NCBI RefSeq assembly: GCF_000717645.1
Contig: NZ_JNZZ01000006.1
Span: forward strand, 248,001-312,000
DNA from: Streptomyces californicus
GTDB taxonomy: Bacteria > Actinomycetota > Actinomycetes > Streptomycetales > Streptomycetaceae
Reading direction: 5' to 3'
DNA length: 64,000 bases
Numbering within the stretch: position 1 is the first letter of the stretch; each line of letters begins with the position of its first letter. Shown in pieces: positions 33,084 to 42,353 of this stretch. Under the pieces are notes generated by a model. That model made no database searches. It saw nothing but the letters and a program-made list of their open reading frames with translations, and was not told where the DNA came from. The translations under genes and the position numbers were made by a program.

Positions 33084-34277
33084 TCAGGCGCGCCGCAGCA
33101 GGGTGACCACCGCCGCCCCGCCGAGGCCGATGTTGTGGGCGAGGGCGGTCCGCGCCCCGGGGACCTGGCGGGCGCCCGCCTCGCCGCGCAGTTGCCAGGT
33201 CAGCTCGGCGGCCTGGGCGAGGCCGGTCGCGCCCAGCGGGTGCCCCTTGGAGATCAGCCCGCCGGACGGGTTCACCACCCAGCGCCCGCCGTACGTCGTC
33301 GCCCCGGACTCCACGAGCTTGCCGGACTCCCCCACCGCGCACAGGCCCAGCGCCTCGTAGGTGAGGAGTTCGTTGACGGAGAAGCAGTCGTGCAGCTCGA
33401 TGACGTCGAGATCGTCCGGACCGAGTCCCGAGGCGGCGTACACCTGCCGGGCGGCCGCCCGGGACATCGGGAAGCCGACCGCGTCGACGCAGCTGCCGGA
33501 GGCGAAGGACTCCTCGGTGTCGGTGGTCATGGTCTGGGCGACGATCTCCACGGCCCGGTCCCCGAGACCGTGGAGGTCGGCGAACCGTTCGGAGACGACG
33601 ACGGCCGCCGCGGCCCCGTCCGAGGTGGGCGAGCACTGGAGCTTGGTGAGGGGGCGGTGGACGGTACGGGAGGCCAGGACCTCCTCGACCGTGTACGGGT
33701 CCTGGAACTGCGCGTACGGGTTGTTCACCGAGTGCCGGTGGTTCTTGGCCCCGACGGCCGCGAGCTGCGCGGGCGTCGTCCCGTACCGCTCCATGTGCTC
33801 GCGGGCCGCGTTGCCGAAGATCTGGGCGGTGGGCGGGGACGCCTCGAAGCCGTGGGCGGCGGCCATGATCCCGTAGTGCCGGGCGACGGGCGAGCCGGCG
33901 AGGTCCCCGCCGCCGCCCGTGCCGCCGCCCAGCGCGCCCCGGGTCATCTTCTCGAAGCCGACCGTGAGGACGCAGTCGCTGCCGCCGCCCTCGACGAACT
34001 GCCGGGCCAGCATCAGGGCGGTGGAGCCGGTGGCGCAGTTGTTGTTGACGTTGTAGACGGGTATGCCGGTCAACCCCATCTCGTAGACGGCCCGTTGTCC
34101 GGCGGTGGAGGGCTGGAAGCAGTATCCGGCGGGGACGTGCTCGACCTGGTCGTAGCGGACGCGGGCGTCCTCCAGGGCGGCGGTGGCCGCCTCGCGGACC
34201 ATGTCCGGGTAGCTCCAGTCGCGGGTCTCGGGCTTCTCGAACTTCGTCATGCCGACGCCGACGATGTACGCCTTCAT
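33084..34277 (-). CDS. SCP2/lipid-transfer-type thiolase
   Basis: The 397-residue protein has the thiolase fold of sterol-carrier-protein-type (Ltp) enzymes. It opens [17 protein letters not shown], with catalytic Cys81 in [13 protein letters not shown] and late-chain motifs [16 protein letters not shown] and [12 protein letters not shown] in place of the usual CxG loop. Mycobacterial Ltp proteins act in sterol side-chain shortening, as thiolases or retro-aldolases. It follows the fused acyl-CoA dehydrogenase by 24 bp and shares its KstR-box promoter. The ATG follows CAGGAGGAGTCGGACC. Confidence 0.92.
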   Translation of the reverse strand: MKAYIVGVGMTKFEKPETRDWSYPDMVREAATAALEDARVRYDQVEHVPAGYCFQPSTAGQRAVYEMGLTGIPVYNVNNNCATGSTALMLARQFVEGGGSDCVLTVGFEKMTRGALGGGTGGGGDLAGSPVARHYGIMAAAHGFEASPPTAQIFGNAAREHMERYGTTPAQLAAVGAKNHRHSVNNPYAQFQDPYTVEEVLASRTVHRPLTKLQCSPTSDGAAAAVVVSERFADLHGLGDRAVEIVAQTMTTDTEESFASGSCVDAVGFPMSRAAARQVYAASGLGPDDLDVIELHDCFSVNELLTYEALGLCAVGESGKLVESGATTYGGRWVVNPSGGLISKGHPLGATGLAQAAELTWQLRGEAGARQVPGARTALAHNIGLGGAAVVTLLRRA

Positions 34278-34301
34278 GGTCCGACTCCTCCTGTGGGGTG
34301 G

Positions 34302-36566
34302 TCAGTCGCGGGGCAGGCCGAGGATGCGCTCGGCGACGACGTTGAGCTGGATCTGCGTGGTGCCGCCGGCGATGGTCAGGCAGCGCGACATCAGGAAGCC
34401 GTGAAGGGCCCGCTCCCCCGCTCCCGGTTCGTCCACCGCCCCGTCGGGGCCGAGGATTTCGAGGGCGAGTTCGGCGACCTTCTGCTGGTGGACGGTCTGG
34501 ACGAGCTTGCGGACGGAGGCTCCGGCCCCCGGCGCGCGGCCGGAGACCTGCTGGAGCGTGGTGCGCAGCCCGATGCAGGCGAGCGCGTGGGCCTCGGCGG
34601 CGAGCAGGCCGATCCTGGCGCGGCTCACATCGTCGACCGCCCCGGCGCCGACCGTCCCGTCGCCGGTCGGCCCGTCACTCTCGGCGGAGCGGGCGATGAG
34701 CGCTTCGAGCCCGGTGTCGAAGGTCATCTGGTCGGCCATGTGGACGCGTTCGTTGCCGAGGGTGTGGCGGGCGACCCGCCAGCCGTCGCCGACCTCCCCG
34801 ACGACGGCGTCCGGGGGCAGGAGCACGTCGTCGAAGTACACCTCGTTGAAGAGGGACGCCCCGGTGATCTCCTTCAGCGGCCGGATGCCGATGCCCCGGG
34901 ACCGCTTCATGTCGACCAGGAAGTAGGTCAGGCCGCGGTGTTTGGGCGCGTCCGGGTCGGTGCGGGCGAGCAGGATGCCGTGGTCGGCGGTGCGGGCGGC
35001 GCTCGTCCAGACCTTCTGTCCGGTGATCCGCCACCCCTCGTCGGTCCGGACGGCACGGGTGCGCAGGGCGGCGAGGTCGGATCCGGCCTCGGGTTCGGAG
35101 AAGAGCTGGCACCACTGGAGGTCGCCGCGCAGGGTGGCCGGCAGATAGCGCTCGCGCTGCTCGTCGGAGCCGTACGCGAGGAGGGAGGGGACCACCCAGG
35201 TGGCGATGGACAGGTCGCTGAGCCGGACGCCCTGGGCCCGCGACTCCTGCTGGATCGCCAGCTGTTGCACGGGTCCGGCGCCGAGGCCGTACGGGGCGGG
35301 GAGGTGCGGGGCCGCGTACCCGGTGGCGGCGAGGGCGCGGCGGGCCTCGCGCGGTCCGAGGCCCCGGGCGGCGGCGAGGTGGGGGCGGGCCTCGGCACGG
35401 TGGCGGGCGGCCTCGGCGGGGAGTTCCAGGGCGAGTTCGCGGCGGGCCCCGCCCTCGGCGAGGCGGGTGGCGCGCAGCCGGTGGTGGTCGGCGGGGCCGA
35501 GGAGCTGGCGGGCGAGGACGGCCCGGCGCAGTTGGAGGTGGGCGTCGTGCTCCCAGGTGAAGCCGATGCCGCCGAGGATCTGGATGGCGTCCTTGGCGCA
35601 GGTGTACGCGACTTCGGGTGCGGTGGCGGCGGCGAGCGCGGCGACGAGCCCGCGCGCCCCGGCGTCCTCTCCGGCGGCGCGGGCCGCGTCCCAGGTGAGG
35701 GCGCGGGCCTGTTCGAGGCGGACGAGCATGTCGGCGCAGAGGTGCTTGACCGCCTGGAACGCTCCGATGGGCCGCCCGAACTGCTCCCGTACGAGGGCGT
35801 GTTCGGTGGCGGTGCGCAGGCTGAGGGCGGCGGTTCCGCAGGCGTCGGCGGCGAACAGGACCGCTGCCAGGTCGCCGGGGAGCGCCGGGTCGGGCAGGGG
35901 GACGGTCCGGTGCGCCGGTACGTGGACGGCGTCGGCGCGCACCTCGGCGGTGGGCCGGGCCGGGTCGGCGCTGCGGTGCGGGCGGACGGCGAGCCCGGCC
36001 GTCCCGGCGTCCAGGAGGAACCAGCGCTCGCCGTCGGGCGCGGCGGCGGGCAGCAGGATCAGGTCGGCCGCGTCGGCGCCGAGGACGGGGGGTGCGACGC
36101 CGTCGAGCCGGTGTCCGCCCGGGGCGGGGGTGGCGGTGAGGGTGCCGGGGCCGAGGGCGAGGGCGGCGGTGCGGTCGCCCGCGGCGAACTCCCGGAGCGG
36201 TCCGGCCGCGTGCTCCGCCCCGGCCTCCGCCGCGCGGTGCAGCACGGCGGAGGTGAGCACGGTGGCGAGGTACGGGCCGGGGAGCATGGCGTACGCCGCC
36301 TCCTCCAGGACGACCGCGAGGTCCAGGAGGTCCCCGCCCCCGCCGCCGTACGCCTCGGGCAGGTGGATGCCGGTGAGCCCCTGGGCGGCGAGCCCCTTCC
36401 AGTGGGCGGGGCGGGAGCCGGGGGCGGACGGGCCCTGTGCGTCGAGGAGTTCGCGGGTCTCGCCGGGCGGCACGGCCCGGGCCAGCCACCCCCGTACGGA
36501 GTCCGCCAGCGCGCGGTGCTCCTCGGTGATCCCGATGCCGGTGCCGATACCCGTACCGATGCCCAT
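34302..36566 (-). CDS. Fused double-domain acyl-CoA dehydrogenase (FadE34-like)
   Basis: The 754-residue protein carries two acyl-CoA dehydrogenase units. Domain 1 (about 1-365) ends with QILGGIGFTWEHDAHLQLRRA. Domain 2 (about 385-754) has WCQLFSEPEAGSDLAALRTRAV, VWTSAARTADHGILLAR and IAGGTTQIQLNVVAERILGL. Such fusions mimic the alpha2beta2 cholesterol-pathway dehydrogenases; M. tuberculosis FadE34 (ChsE3) oxidises steroid side-chain CoA esters. FAD-dependent 2,3-desaturation is expected, probably by one catalytic half. The N-terminal GIGTGIGTGIG comes from a 12-bp repeat. The ATG follows GGAGACGCGC. A KstR box lies 42 bp upstream. Confidence 0.93.
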   Translation of the reverse strand: MGIGTGIGTGIGITEEHRALADSVRGWLARAVPPGETRELLDAQGPSAPGSRPAHWKGLAAQGLTGIHLPEAYGGGGGDLLDLAVVLEEAAYAMLPGPYLATVLTSAVLHRAAEAGAEHAAGPLREFAAGDRTAALALGPGTLTATPAPGGHRLDGVAPPVLGADAADLILLPAAAPDGERWFLLDAGTAGLAVRPHRSADPARPTAEVRADAVHVPAHRTVPLPDPALPGDLAAVLFAADACGTAALSLRTATEHALVREQFGRPIGAFQAVKHLCADMLVRLEQARALTWDAARAAGEDAGARGLVAALAAATAPEVAYTCAKDAIQILGGIGFTWEHDAHLQLRRAVLARQLLGPADHHRLRATRLAEGGARRELALELPAEAARHRAEARPHLAAARGLGPREARRALAATGYAAPHLPAPYGLGAGPVQQLAIQQESRAQGVRLSDLSIATWVVPSLLAYGSDEQRERYLPATLRGDLQWCQLFSEPEAGSDLAALRTRAVRTDEGWRITGQKVWTSAARTADHGILLARTDPDAPKHRGLTYFLVDMKRSRGIGIRPLKEITGASLFNEVYFDDVLLPPDAVVGEVGDGWRVARHTLGNERVHMADQMTFDTGLEALIARSAESDGPTGDGTVGAGAVDDVSRARIGLLAAEAHALACIGLRTTLQQVSGRAPGAGASVRKLVQTVHQQKVAELALEILGPDGAVDEPGAGERALHGFLMSRCLTIAGGTTQIQLNVVAERILGLPRD

Positions 36567-36607
36567 GCGCGTCTCCGCCGGTCGCAGCCACTGGAACGAG
36601 CGCAGAG

Positions 36608-36621
36608 TAGAACACGTTCCA
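36608..36621. promoter_or_regulatory. KstR-type operator upstream of acyl-CoA dehydrogenase
   Basis: TAGAACACGTTCCA matches TNNAACNNGTTNNA exactly. It lies 42 bp before the fused dehydrogenase start. Two further dyads follow in the same divergent gap: TCCGAC-N5-GTCGGA (36623-36639) and GGAAC-N8-GTTCC (36637-36654). Confidence 0.85.
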
Positions 36622-36713
36622 ATCCGACGGAAGGTCGGAACATAGGAGAGTTCCAGCCGGAATAGAGCGGCACAGGGAAGCGTTCACCATGCACACACTT
36701 GGGGGGAGCCCGG

Positions 36714-38303
36714 GTGACGACGGCTGCCCGGGAGGCCCCACGCATGCGACGGACGCGACGAATACACACCGCCGGGCAGCCGATCGACCCGTCGAAACCG
36801 CGCTCCGGCTCCGTCGTGACCGTCCTCGCCTTCGCCGGCATCACCGTCGCCGTCATGCAGACCCTGCTCGTGCCGGTCATCAAGGACCTGCCGGTCCTGC
36901 TGGGCACGACCCCCGCCAACGCCACCTGGGTGATGACGGCCACGCTGCTCGCGGGGGCGGTCTCGACCCCGATCATGGGGCGGCTCGGCGACCTCCACGG
37001 CAAGCGGCGCATGCTGCTCGCCTCGCTCGCGGTCATGGTGGCCGGTTCGCTGATCTGCGCCTCCACCGACGACCTGGTCGTGATGATCACCGGACGCGCG
37101 CTCCAGGGCTTCGCCATGGGCGCGATCCCGCTCGGCATCGGCATCATGCGCGACGAACTGCCCCGCGAGAAGCTCGGGTCGGCGATGGGCCTGATGAGCT
37201 CGTCGATCGGGGTGGGCGGCGGACTCGCCCTGCCCGCCGCCGCCCTGGTCGCCCAACACGCGGACTGGCACGCCCTGTTCCTGGGCGCGGCCGGGCTGGG
37301 GCTGCTCGCGATGGCGCTCACGTACGCCTTCGTCCCCGAACCACCGCTGCGCGCGCCCGGCTCCTTCGACGTCGTCGGCGCCCTCGGCCTCTCGCTCGGC
37401 CTGGTCCTCCTGCTGCTGCCGGTCACCAAGGGCAGCGACTGGGGCTGGACCTCCGCGCCGACCCTGGGGCTGCTGGCCGCGTCCGTGGTCACGCTGGTGC
37501 TGTGGGGGCTGTTCGAACTGCGGACCCCGGCGCCGCTCGTCGATCTGCGCACCACCGCCCGCCGCGAGGTGCTGCTCACCAACCTCGCGTCGATCATGGT
37601 CGGGGTCGCCTTCTACGCGGTCTCGCTGGTGCTGCCGCAACTGCTCCAGCTGCCCGTCTCCACCGGCTACGGCCTCGGGCAGTCCATGGTGGTCGCCGGG
37701 CTCTGCGTGGCCCCGCTGGGTCTGACGATGATGTTCGTCGCCCCGCTGTACGCCCGGATCTCCGCCCGCCGCGGCCCCAAGGCCACGCTGATGCTCGGCA
37801 TGCTGGTCATCGCGATCGGTTACGGGGCCGGGCTCGGCCTGCTCTCCGCCGCCTGGCAGACCGTGCTGATCGCGGTGGTGCTCGGCGCGGGCATCGGGCT
37901 CGCCTACTCCTCGCTGCCCGCCCTGATCATCGGAGCCGTCGACCCCTCGGAGACCGGCGCGGCCAACGGCCTCAACACGCTGATGCGGTCCATCGGCACC
38001 TCGGTGTCGAGCGCCGTCATCGGCATGGTCCTGGCCGACACCTCGGTGGCCATGGGGTCGGTCCGGGTCCCGTCCATGGAGGGGTTCCGGATCTCGTTCC
38101 TGATCGCCACCGGAGCGGTGCTGGTCGGCCTGGTGCTGGCCGCGTTCCTGCCCGCCCAGCGGCCGTCCGCGCGCCCGGTGCTGCTGGCGAGCAGCGCGGA
38201 CGGCGACGCGCGGCGCGCGGACGGCGGCGGAGACGGGGACGGGGGCGGGAACGCGCAGGGCGCGGTCAGCGCGCCGGAGCGTCGAACCGCGGCTCCGTCG
38301 TGA
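36714..38303 (+). CDS. DHA2-type MFS transporter
   Basis: The 529-residue, probably 14-segment exporter has motif A GRLGDLHGKRRMLLASL, RALQGFAMGAIPLGIGIMRDELP and MSSSIGVGGGLALPAAALV, ending in an Asp/Gly-rich tail. GTG 36714 follows GGGGGGAG by 5 nt; ATG 36744 (GGGAGG, 8 nt) is almost as good. It is divergent from the KstR-boxed dehydrogenase, so it may fall under the same control. Its C-terminus overlaps the convergent peptidase E gene by 38 bp. Confidence 0.88.
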   Translation: MTTAAREAPRMRRTRRIHTAGQPIDPSKPRSGSVVTVLAFAGITVAVMQTLLVPVIKDLPVLLGTTPANATWVMTATLLAGAVSTPIMGRLGDLHGKRRMLLASLAVMVAGSLICASTDDLVVMITGRALQGFAMGAIPLGIGIMRDELPREKLGSAMGLMSSSIGVGGGLALPAAALVAQHADWHALFLGAAGLGLLAMALTYAFVPEPPLRAPGSFDVVGALGLSLGLVLLLLPVTKGSDWGWTSAPTLGLLAASVVTLVLWGLFELRTPAPLVDLRTTARREVLLTNLASIMVGVAFYAVSLVLPQLLQLPVSTGYGLGQSMVVAGLCVAPLGLTMMFVAPLYARISARRGPKATLMLGMLVIAIGYGAGLGLLSAAWQTVLIAVVLGAGIGLAYSSLPALIIGAVDPSETGAANGLNTLMRSIGTSVSSAVIGMVLADTSVAMGSVRVPSMEGFRISFLIATGAVLVGLVLAAFLPAQRPSARPVLLASSADGDARRADGGGDGDGGGNAQGAVSAPERRTAAPS

Positions 38304-38994
38304 GCAGTCGCGACACGTCGGAGTCCGGCGCGAGTTCCCGGGGCGCGGCGGTGCGGGAGAACAGCCGGGCGGGGCGGGCGCCCCGGACGTGGGCCCGGTC
38401 CCCGTCGACGCGGAGCCAGGAGCCCTCGCGCAGCCCGAGCACCGGTACGTCGTTCTCCTCCAGGAACTCGGTGAGCCGCTCCTCGCGGGTCTCGCCCTTG
38501 TGGGTGCTGGCCGGATCCGGGTCCAGGTAGTGCGGGTTGATCTGGAACGGGACCAGGCCCAGCGCCTCGAAGGACGGCGGCTGCACGATGGGCATGTCGT
38601 TGGAGGTGCGCAGGGTCGGGGCGGCCATGTTGGTCCCCGCGCTCGCGCCCATGTAGGGCAGCCCGCCCCGTACCGCGTCGCGCACGGCCTCGCGCAGACC
38701 GGTGCGGTAGAGCGCGTCGAGCAGCCGGAAGGAGTTGCCGCCGCCGATGAACACGGCGTCGGACGCGGCGAGTTCGGCGACCGGGTCGGGGTTCTCGTGG
38801 ACGCCGCGCACGGTGATGCCGGACGGCTCCAGGGCCTCGCGGACCCGGGCGGTGTACGTGGTGTGGTCGGCGAGCGCGTACGGGACGAAGGCGAGCCGGG
38901 CGTTCGCGGGAAGGAACGCGGTGACGGTGTCCAGCGCGTGTTCCAGGTAACCGCGGCCGTACTGGGTGGAGTTGGAGAGCAGCAGCAGATTCAC
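38266..38994 (-). CDS. pepE: Peptidase E (alpha-aspartyl dipeptidase, S51)
   Basis: The 242-residue cytoplasmic serine dipeptidase hydrolyses Asp-Xaa dipeptides. It starts MNLLLLSNSTQYGRGYLEHA. IGGGNSFRLLDALYRTGL is the family glycine block, MGASAGTNMA contains the nucleophilic Ser, and INPHYLDPDP supplies His with the acidic triad member nearby. The length is usual for the family. The GTG start at 38994 follows GAGGAATCTC. The longer open frame upstream overlaps the IclR gene and is spurious. Confidence 0.92.
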   Translation of the reverse strand: MNLLLLSNSTQYGRGYLEHALDTVTAFLPANARLAFVPYALADHTTYTARVREALEPSGITVRGVHENPDPVAELAASDAVFIGGGNSFRLLDALYRTGLREAVRDAVRGGLPYMGASAGTNMAAPTLRTSNDMPIVQPPSFEALGLVPFQINPHYLDPDPASTHKGETREERLTEFLEENDVPVLGLREGSWLRVDGDRAHVRGARPARLFSRTAAPRELAPDSDVSRLLTTEPRFDAPAR

Positions 38995-39029
38995 GAGATT
39001 CCTCGGGTACGTCGGGCGGATCGGGTCGG

Positions 39030-39857
39030 TCAGGTGGCGCGGGGCCGCCCGGCGCGGGACTTGGGCCGCTGCGGCGGGTGGGTGAGGCGCTGTTCCAGCA
39101 GTTGGGCGGCGTGGCGCAGGGCGTCGATCCGGTCCTCGGGCGCTCCCTGGAAGCGGTCCTCGCCGCCGCCGAGGCTGAGGCTTCCGTACGGCTCGCGCCC
39201 CAGGAACACCGGTACGGCGACGGTGGCGATCCCGGTGTCGTACTCGCCGACCGTCCAGGCGTAGCCCTGGGCCCGGATCTTGATGAACTCCGCTTCCAGC
39301 AGGTCCGGTTCGGTGACCGTGCGGTCCGTGAAGCGCGCCATGGGGCGGCCCCGGAAGAGCCGGTGGCGCTGTTCGTCGGGGAGGTGGGCGTAGTACGACT
39401 TGCTGGTCGCACCCGCGTGCGCCGGGTAGAGCTCGCCGACCAGCGGGTAGTAGCGCAGCGGTCCGGCCTCGCCCTCCTCGGCGGCCACGCACCGCATGTG
39501 GAAGCTGTCCGGGAGGCAGAACAGGACCGTGTCGCCGGTGGTGCGGCGCAGCTCCTCCAGGACCGGGCCGGCCAGCAGCTCCAGTGAGCCCGAGCGCTCC
39601 CAGAGGCGGCCCAGCCGCAGCACGGCGGGGCCGATGCGGTAGCGGCGGGTGACCGGGTCCGAGACCAGGAAGCCCCGGCCGGCCAGGGTGGCGAGCAGCC
39701 GCTGGGCGGCGGAGGTGTCCCAGCCGAACTCCTCGGCGACCTCGGTGACGCCCCAGTCGGGCCGGGTGCGCTCGAAGGCGAGCAGCACCAGGAGCGCCCG
39801 GTCGACGGTCTGCAGGGCCCCGGCGGGCGTACGCCGGTCCAGATCGAATGCGGTCAT
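39030..39857 (-). CDS. IclR-family transcriptional regulator
   Basis: The 275-residue protein has an N-terminal winged HTH (LQTVDRALLVLLAFERTRPDWGVTEVAEEFG, then SAAQRLLATLAGRGFLVSDPVTRRYRIG) and a C-terminal GAF-like effector domain (TVLFCLPDSFHMRCVAAEEGE, HAGATSKSYYAHL, GYAWTVGEYDTGIATVAVPVF). ATG 39857 has GGTGA at a proper distance; ATG 39863 abuts it. It is divergent from the DUF1177/permease/M20 operon with an inverted repeat in the 148-bp gap, so it is presumably that operon's regulator. Effector unknown. Confidence 0.92.
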   Translation of the reverse strand: MTAFDLDRRTPAGALQTVDRALLVLLAFERTRPDWGVTEVAEEFGWDTSAAQRLLATLAGRGFLVSDPVTRRYRIGPAVLRLGRLWERSGSLELLAGPVLEELRRTTGDTVLFCLPDSFHMRCVAAEEGEAGPLRYYPLVGELYPAHAGATSKSYYAHLPDEQRHRLFRGRPMARFTDRTVTEPDLLEAEFIKIRAQGYAWTVGEYDTGIATVAVPVFLGREPYGSLSLGGGEDRFQGAPEDRIDALRHAAQLLEQRLTHPPQRPKSRAGRPRAT

Positions 39858-39888
39858 CGTCATCTCACCATTCAGACCGGAATTGCAT

Positions 39889-39918
39889 ATAGCGGGAAAC
39901 CATTGCGCTCAACGCTAT
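39889..39918. promoter_or_regulatory. Inverted repeat in IclR/DUF1177 divergent gap
   Basis: ATAGCG (39889-39894) and CGCTAT (39913-39918) frame an AT-richer segment containing TTGCGC. The arms lie between the two starts and are plausible IclR half-sites. The minus strand offers TTGAGC and TATATG as weak promoter elements (spacing only 15). Confidence 0.45.
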
Positions 39919-40005
39919 CCGATCCCGAATGTTGCCTCAGCACCGCGCCCCGCGCTCTTCCCCGTCGAGCGCCGGGCGGGTGTCAGGATCAGGAGAGAAG
40001 CCCCC

Positions 40006-40959
40006 ATGTTGAAGTACGTACTGGACATCGTCGAGCTGCTGGACGATCCCCAGGTCACGGGCAAGGCGGTCGTCGGGTACCTCGACGCCGCGGCAGGGGC
40101 CGAGGGCTCGTCCGCGCAGGTCACCACCGTCATGGGCGACCAGGGCTCGACGGACTTCGTGCTCGTCCGCATCCCGGGCTCGCGCGGCCGGGCGTCGGGC
40201 GGCGACGCCCGCACCCTCGGCGTGGTGGGACGGCTCGGCGGTATCGGCGCCCGGCCCGAGGTGACCGGCCTGGTCTCCGACGCCGATGGCGCGACCGCCG
40301 CCATCGCCACGGCGGCCAAGCTGCTCGACATGCGCCGGCGCGGCGACGTGCTGCCCGGTGACGTGGTCGTCGCCACCCACATCTGCCCGAGCGCGCCGAC
40401 CGAGCCGCACGACCCGGTTCCGTTCATGGGGTCGCCCGTGGACATCGCCACGATGAACCGGCACGAGGTGACCGCCGACATGGAGGCCGTGCTCTCCATC
40501 GACACCACCAAGGGCAACCGGATCATCAACCACAAGGGCCTGGCCCTGTCGCCCACCGTCAAGGAGGGCTGGGTGCTCCGGGTCGCCGAGCCGCTCGGCG
40601 AACTGCTGGCCGTGGTGACCGGTGAGCCGTTGGTCACATACCCGGTGACCACCCAGGACATCACGCCGTACGGTAACGGTGTACACCACATCAATTCGAT
40701 CCTGCAGCCGGCCACCGCGACCGCCGCTCCGGTGGTCGGTCTCGCGGTCACCTCGGCCGCCGCGGTGCCGGGCTGCCAGACGGGCGCGAGTCACGAGAGC
40801 GACATCGCGTCCGCCGCCCGCTACGCCGTGGAGGTCGCCAAGGGCTTCGGCGCCGGGAGCCTGGACTTCCACGACCCGGTGGAGTTCGACAACCTCGTCC
40901 ACCGCTACGGGTCGCTGGCACACCTGCAGACCCTCGGCCGCACCACCCAGGAGGTCTGA
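40006..40959 (+). CDS. DUF1177-family protein
   Basis: The 317-residue protein has no signal peptide. Recognisable family stretches are YVLDIVELLDDPQVTGKAVV, STDFVLVRIPG, GDVVVATHICPSAPTEPHDPVPFMGSPVD and AVPGCQTGASHESDIASAARYAVEVAKGFG. The family has no established biochemical activity; His/Asp/Glu clusters (THICPSA, EPHDP, HHINS) suggest metal or hydrolase chemistry (inference). The ATG follows CAGGAGAGAAGCCCCC. TGATG overlap links it to the NCS1 permease, and an M20 hydrolase follows, so it probably acts on the imported compound. Confidence 0.85.
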   Translation: MLKYVLDIVELLDDPQVTGKAVVGYLDAAAGAEGSSAQVTTVMGDQGSTDFVLVRIPGSRGRASGGDARTLGVVGRLGGIGARPEVTGLVSDADGATAAIATAAKLLDMRRRGDVLPGDVVVATHICPSAPTEPHDPVPFMGSPVDIATMNRHEVTADMEAVLSIDTTKGNRIINHKGLALSPTVKEGWVLRVAEPLGELLAVVTGEPLVTYPVTTQDITPYGNGVHHINSILQPATATAAPVVGLAVTSAAAVPGCQTGASHESDIASAARYAVEVAKGFGAGSLDFHDPVEFDNLVHRYGSLAHLQTLGRTTQEV

Positions 40960-42353
40960 TGGCATCCGCCCCGCGGGCCGACGCCCCGGCCCCCGAAACG
41001 AAGAGCATCGGCAGCGACGACTACGCGCTCTCGCGGGTCCCGCGCGACAAACGCTTCGGCTTCTGGTCGATGCTCCTGCAGTGGCTGGCCCAGTCCGGCT
41101 CGATCTCGCAGTTCACGCTGGGCGCCACCATCGGTGTCGGCATGACCTTCGGCGACGCCTTCCTCGCCTTCACACTCGGCGCGGTGATCCTGGAGATCGT
41201 GATCTTCGCGATCGGTCTGGCCGGCATGCGCGAGGGCCTGGCGACCCCTCTGCTCACCCGCTGGGCGGGCTTCGGCCGCAACGGTTCGGCCCTGGTCAGC
41301 TTCGTCATCGCGGTCAGCCTCGTCGGCTGGTTCGGCGTCCAGAACACGATCTTCGGCAACAGCGTCTCCGCGCTGGTCGGCGGCCCGTCCTGGATGTGGT
41401 GCGTGATCGCGGGCGTCGCCATCACCGCCCTGGTGATCTTCGGCTTCCGGTACATGGCCCTGTTCGCCAAGATCGTCACGCCGCTCTTCTTCGGCATGGT
41501 CGCCTGGTCGATCATCACGACGCTCAACGACCACTCGATCAGCGAACTGATCAGCTCCCCGCCGCCCGGCGAGGCGATCCCGCTGGCCGTCGCCGCCACC
41601 GCCATCGCGGGCGGCTACATGACCGGCGCGATCGTCTCCCCGGAGATGACCCGCTACAACAGGAAGGGCTCGCACGTCTTCGTGCAGAGCGCCTCCTCGA
41701 TGATCCTCTCCGAGTACATCGTCGGCATGGTCGGTGTGCTCCTCGGCCACCTGGTGAAGTCCGCCGACGTCTCGCACATCGTGCTCTCCACCTCCGGCGC
41801 CTTCGGGGTGATGGTGGTCCTGATGTCCACCGCGAAGATCAACGACTGGAACCTGTACGGCTCCTCGCTCGGCGTCGTCAACTTCTTCCAGGTGGTCTTC
41901 CGCAAGCGGCTGCACCGCGGCGCCGTCACCGTCGTGCTCGGCGTCGCCGGGACGCTCCTGTCCGCGGTCGGCATCATGACCCACTTCACGGAGTTCCTCT
42001 CCCTGCTGGGCGTGATGATCCCCCCGATCGGCGGGATCATCGTCGCCGAGTACTGGGTCGTGAAGCGGATGCGCAAGCCGCTGGACGACACCCGCGAGGC
42101 AGAGACCCTCCCGGCGACCTCGCCGACCTGGGTGCCGATGTCCCTGGCCATCTGGGCCGTCGCCTTCTGCGTCGGCAAGTTCTACGACGGCGGCATACCG
42201 GCCCTCAACTCGCTGGTCGTCGCCTTCCTGCTCTACTGCGTCCTCGGCCGGCTGGGCTGGGTCACGCCGTACGGCACCTCCACCCTGAACGACGAGGACG
42301 GCGGCGACCCCTCCCCCGCCGCCCGTGAGACCACCGCGGCAGGAGCGGCATGA
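40959..42353 (+). CDS. NCS1-family cytosine/purine-type permease
   Basis: The 464-residue, 12-segment symporter of the nucleobase:cation family (CodB/PurP branch) starts with DYALSRVPRDKRFGFWSMLLQWLAQSG. Next come QFTLGATIGVGMTF, FGVQNTIFGNSVSAL, TGAIVSPEMTRYNRKGSHVF and MIPPIGGIIVAEYW. Substrates of the family are nucleobases, hydantoins and related heterocycles. Sitting between DUF1177 and an M20 amidohydrolase, it likely imports a cyclic amide-type nutrient rather than supplying salvage (inference). Overlaps: TGATG upstream, ATGA downstream. Confidence 0.92.
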   Translation: MASAPRADAPAPETKSIGSDDYALSRVPRDKRFGFWSMLLQWLAQSGSISQFTLGATIGVGMTFGDAFLAFTLGAVILEIVIFAIGLAGMREGLATPLLTRWAGFGRNGSALVSFVIAVSLVGWFGVQNTIFGNSVSALVGGPSWMWCVIAGVAITALVIFGFRYMALFAKIVTPLFFGMVAWSIITTLNDHSISELISSPPPGEAIPLAVAATAIAGGYMTGAIVSPEMTRYNRKGSHVFVQSASSMILSEYIVGMVGVLLGHLVKSADVSHIVLSTSGAFGVMVVLMSTAKINDWNLYGSSLGVVNFFQVVFRKRLHRGAVTVVLGVAGTLLSAVGIMTHFTEFLSLLGVMIPPIGGIIVAEYWVVKRMRKPLDDTREAETLPATSPTWVPMSLAIWAVAFCVGKFYDGGIPALNSLVVAFLLYCVLGRLGWVTPYGTSTLNDEDGGDPSPAARETTAAGAA

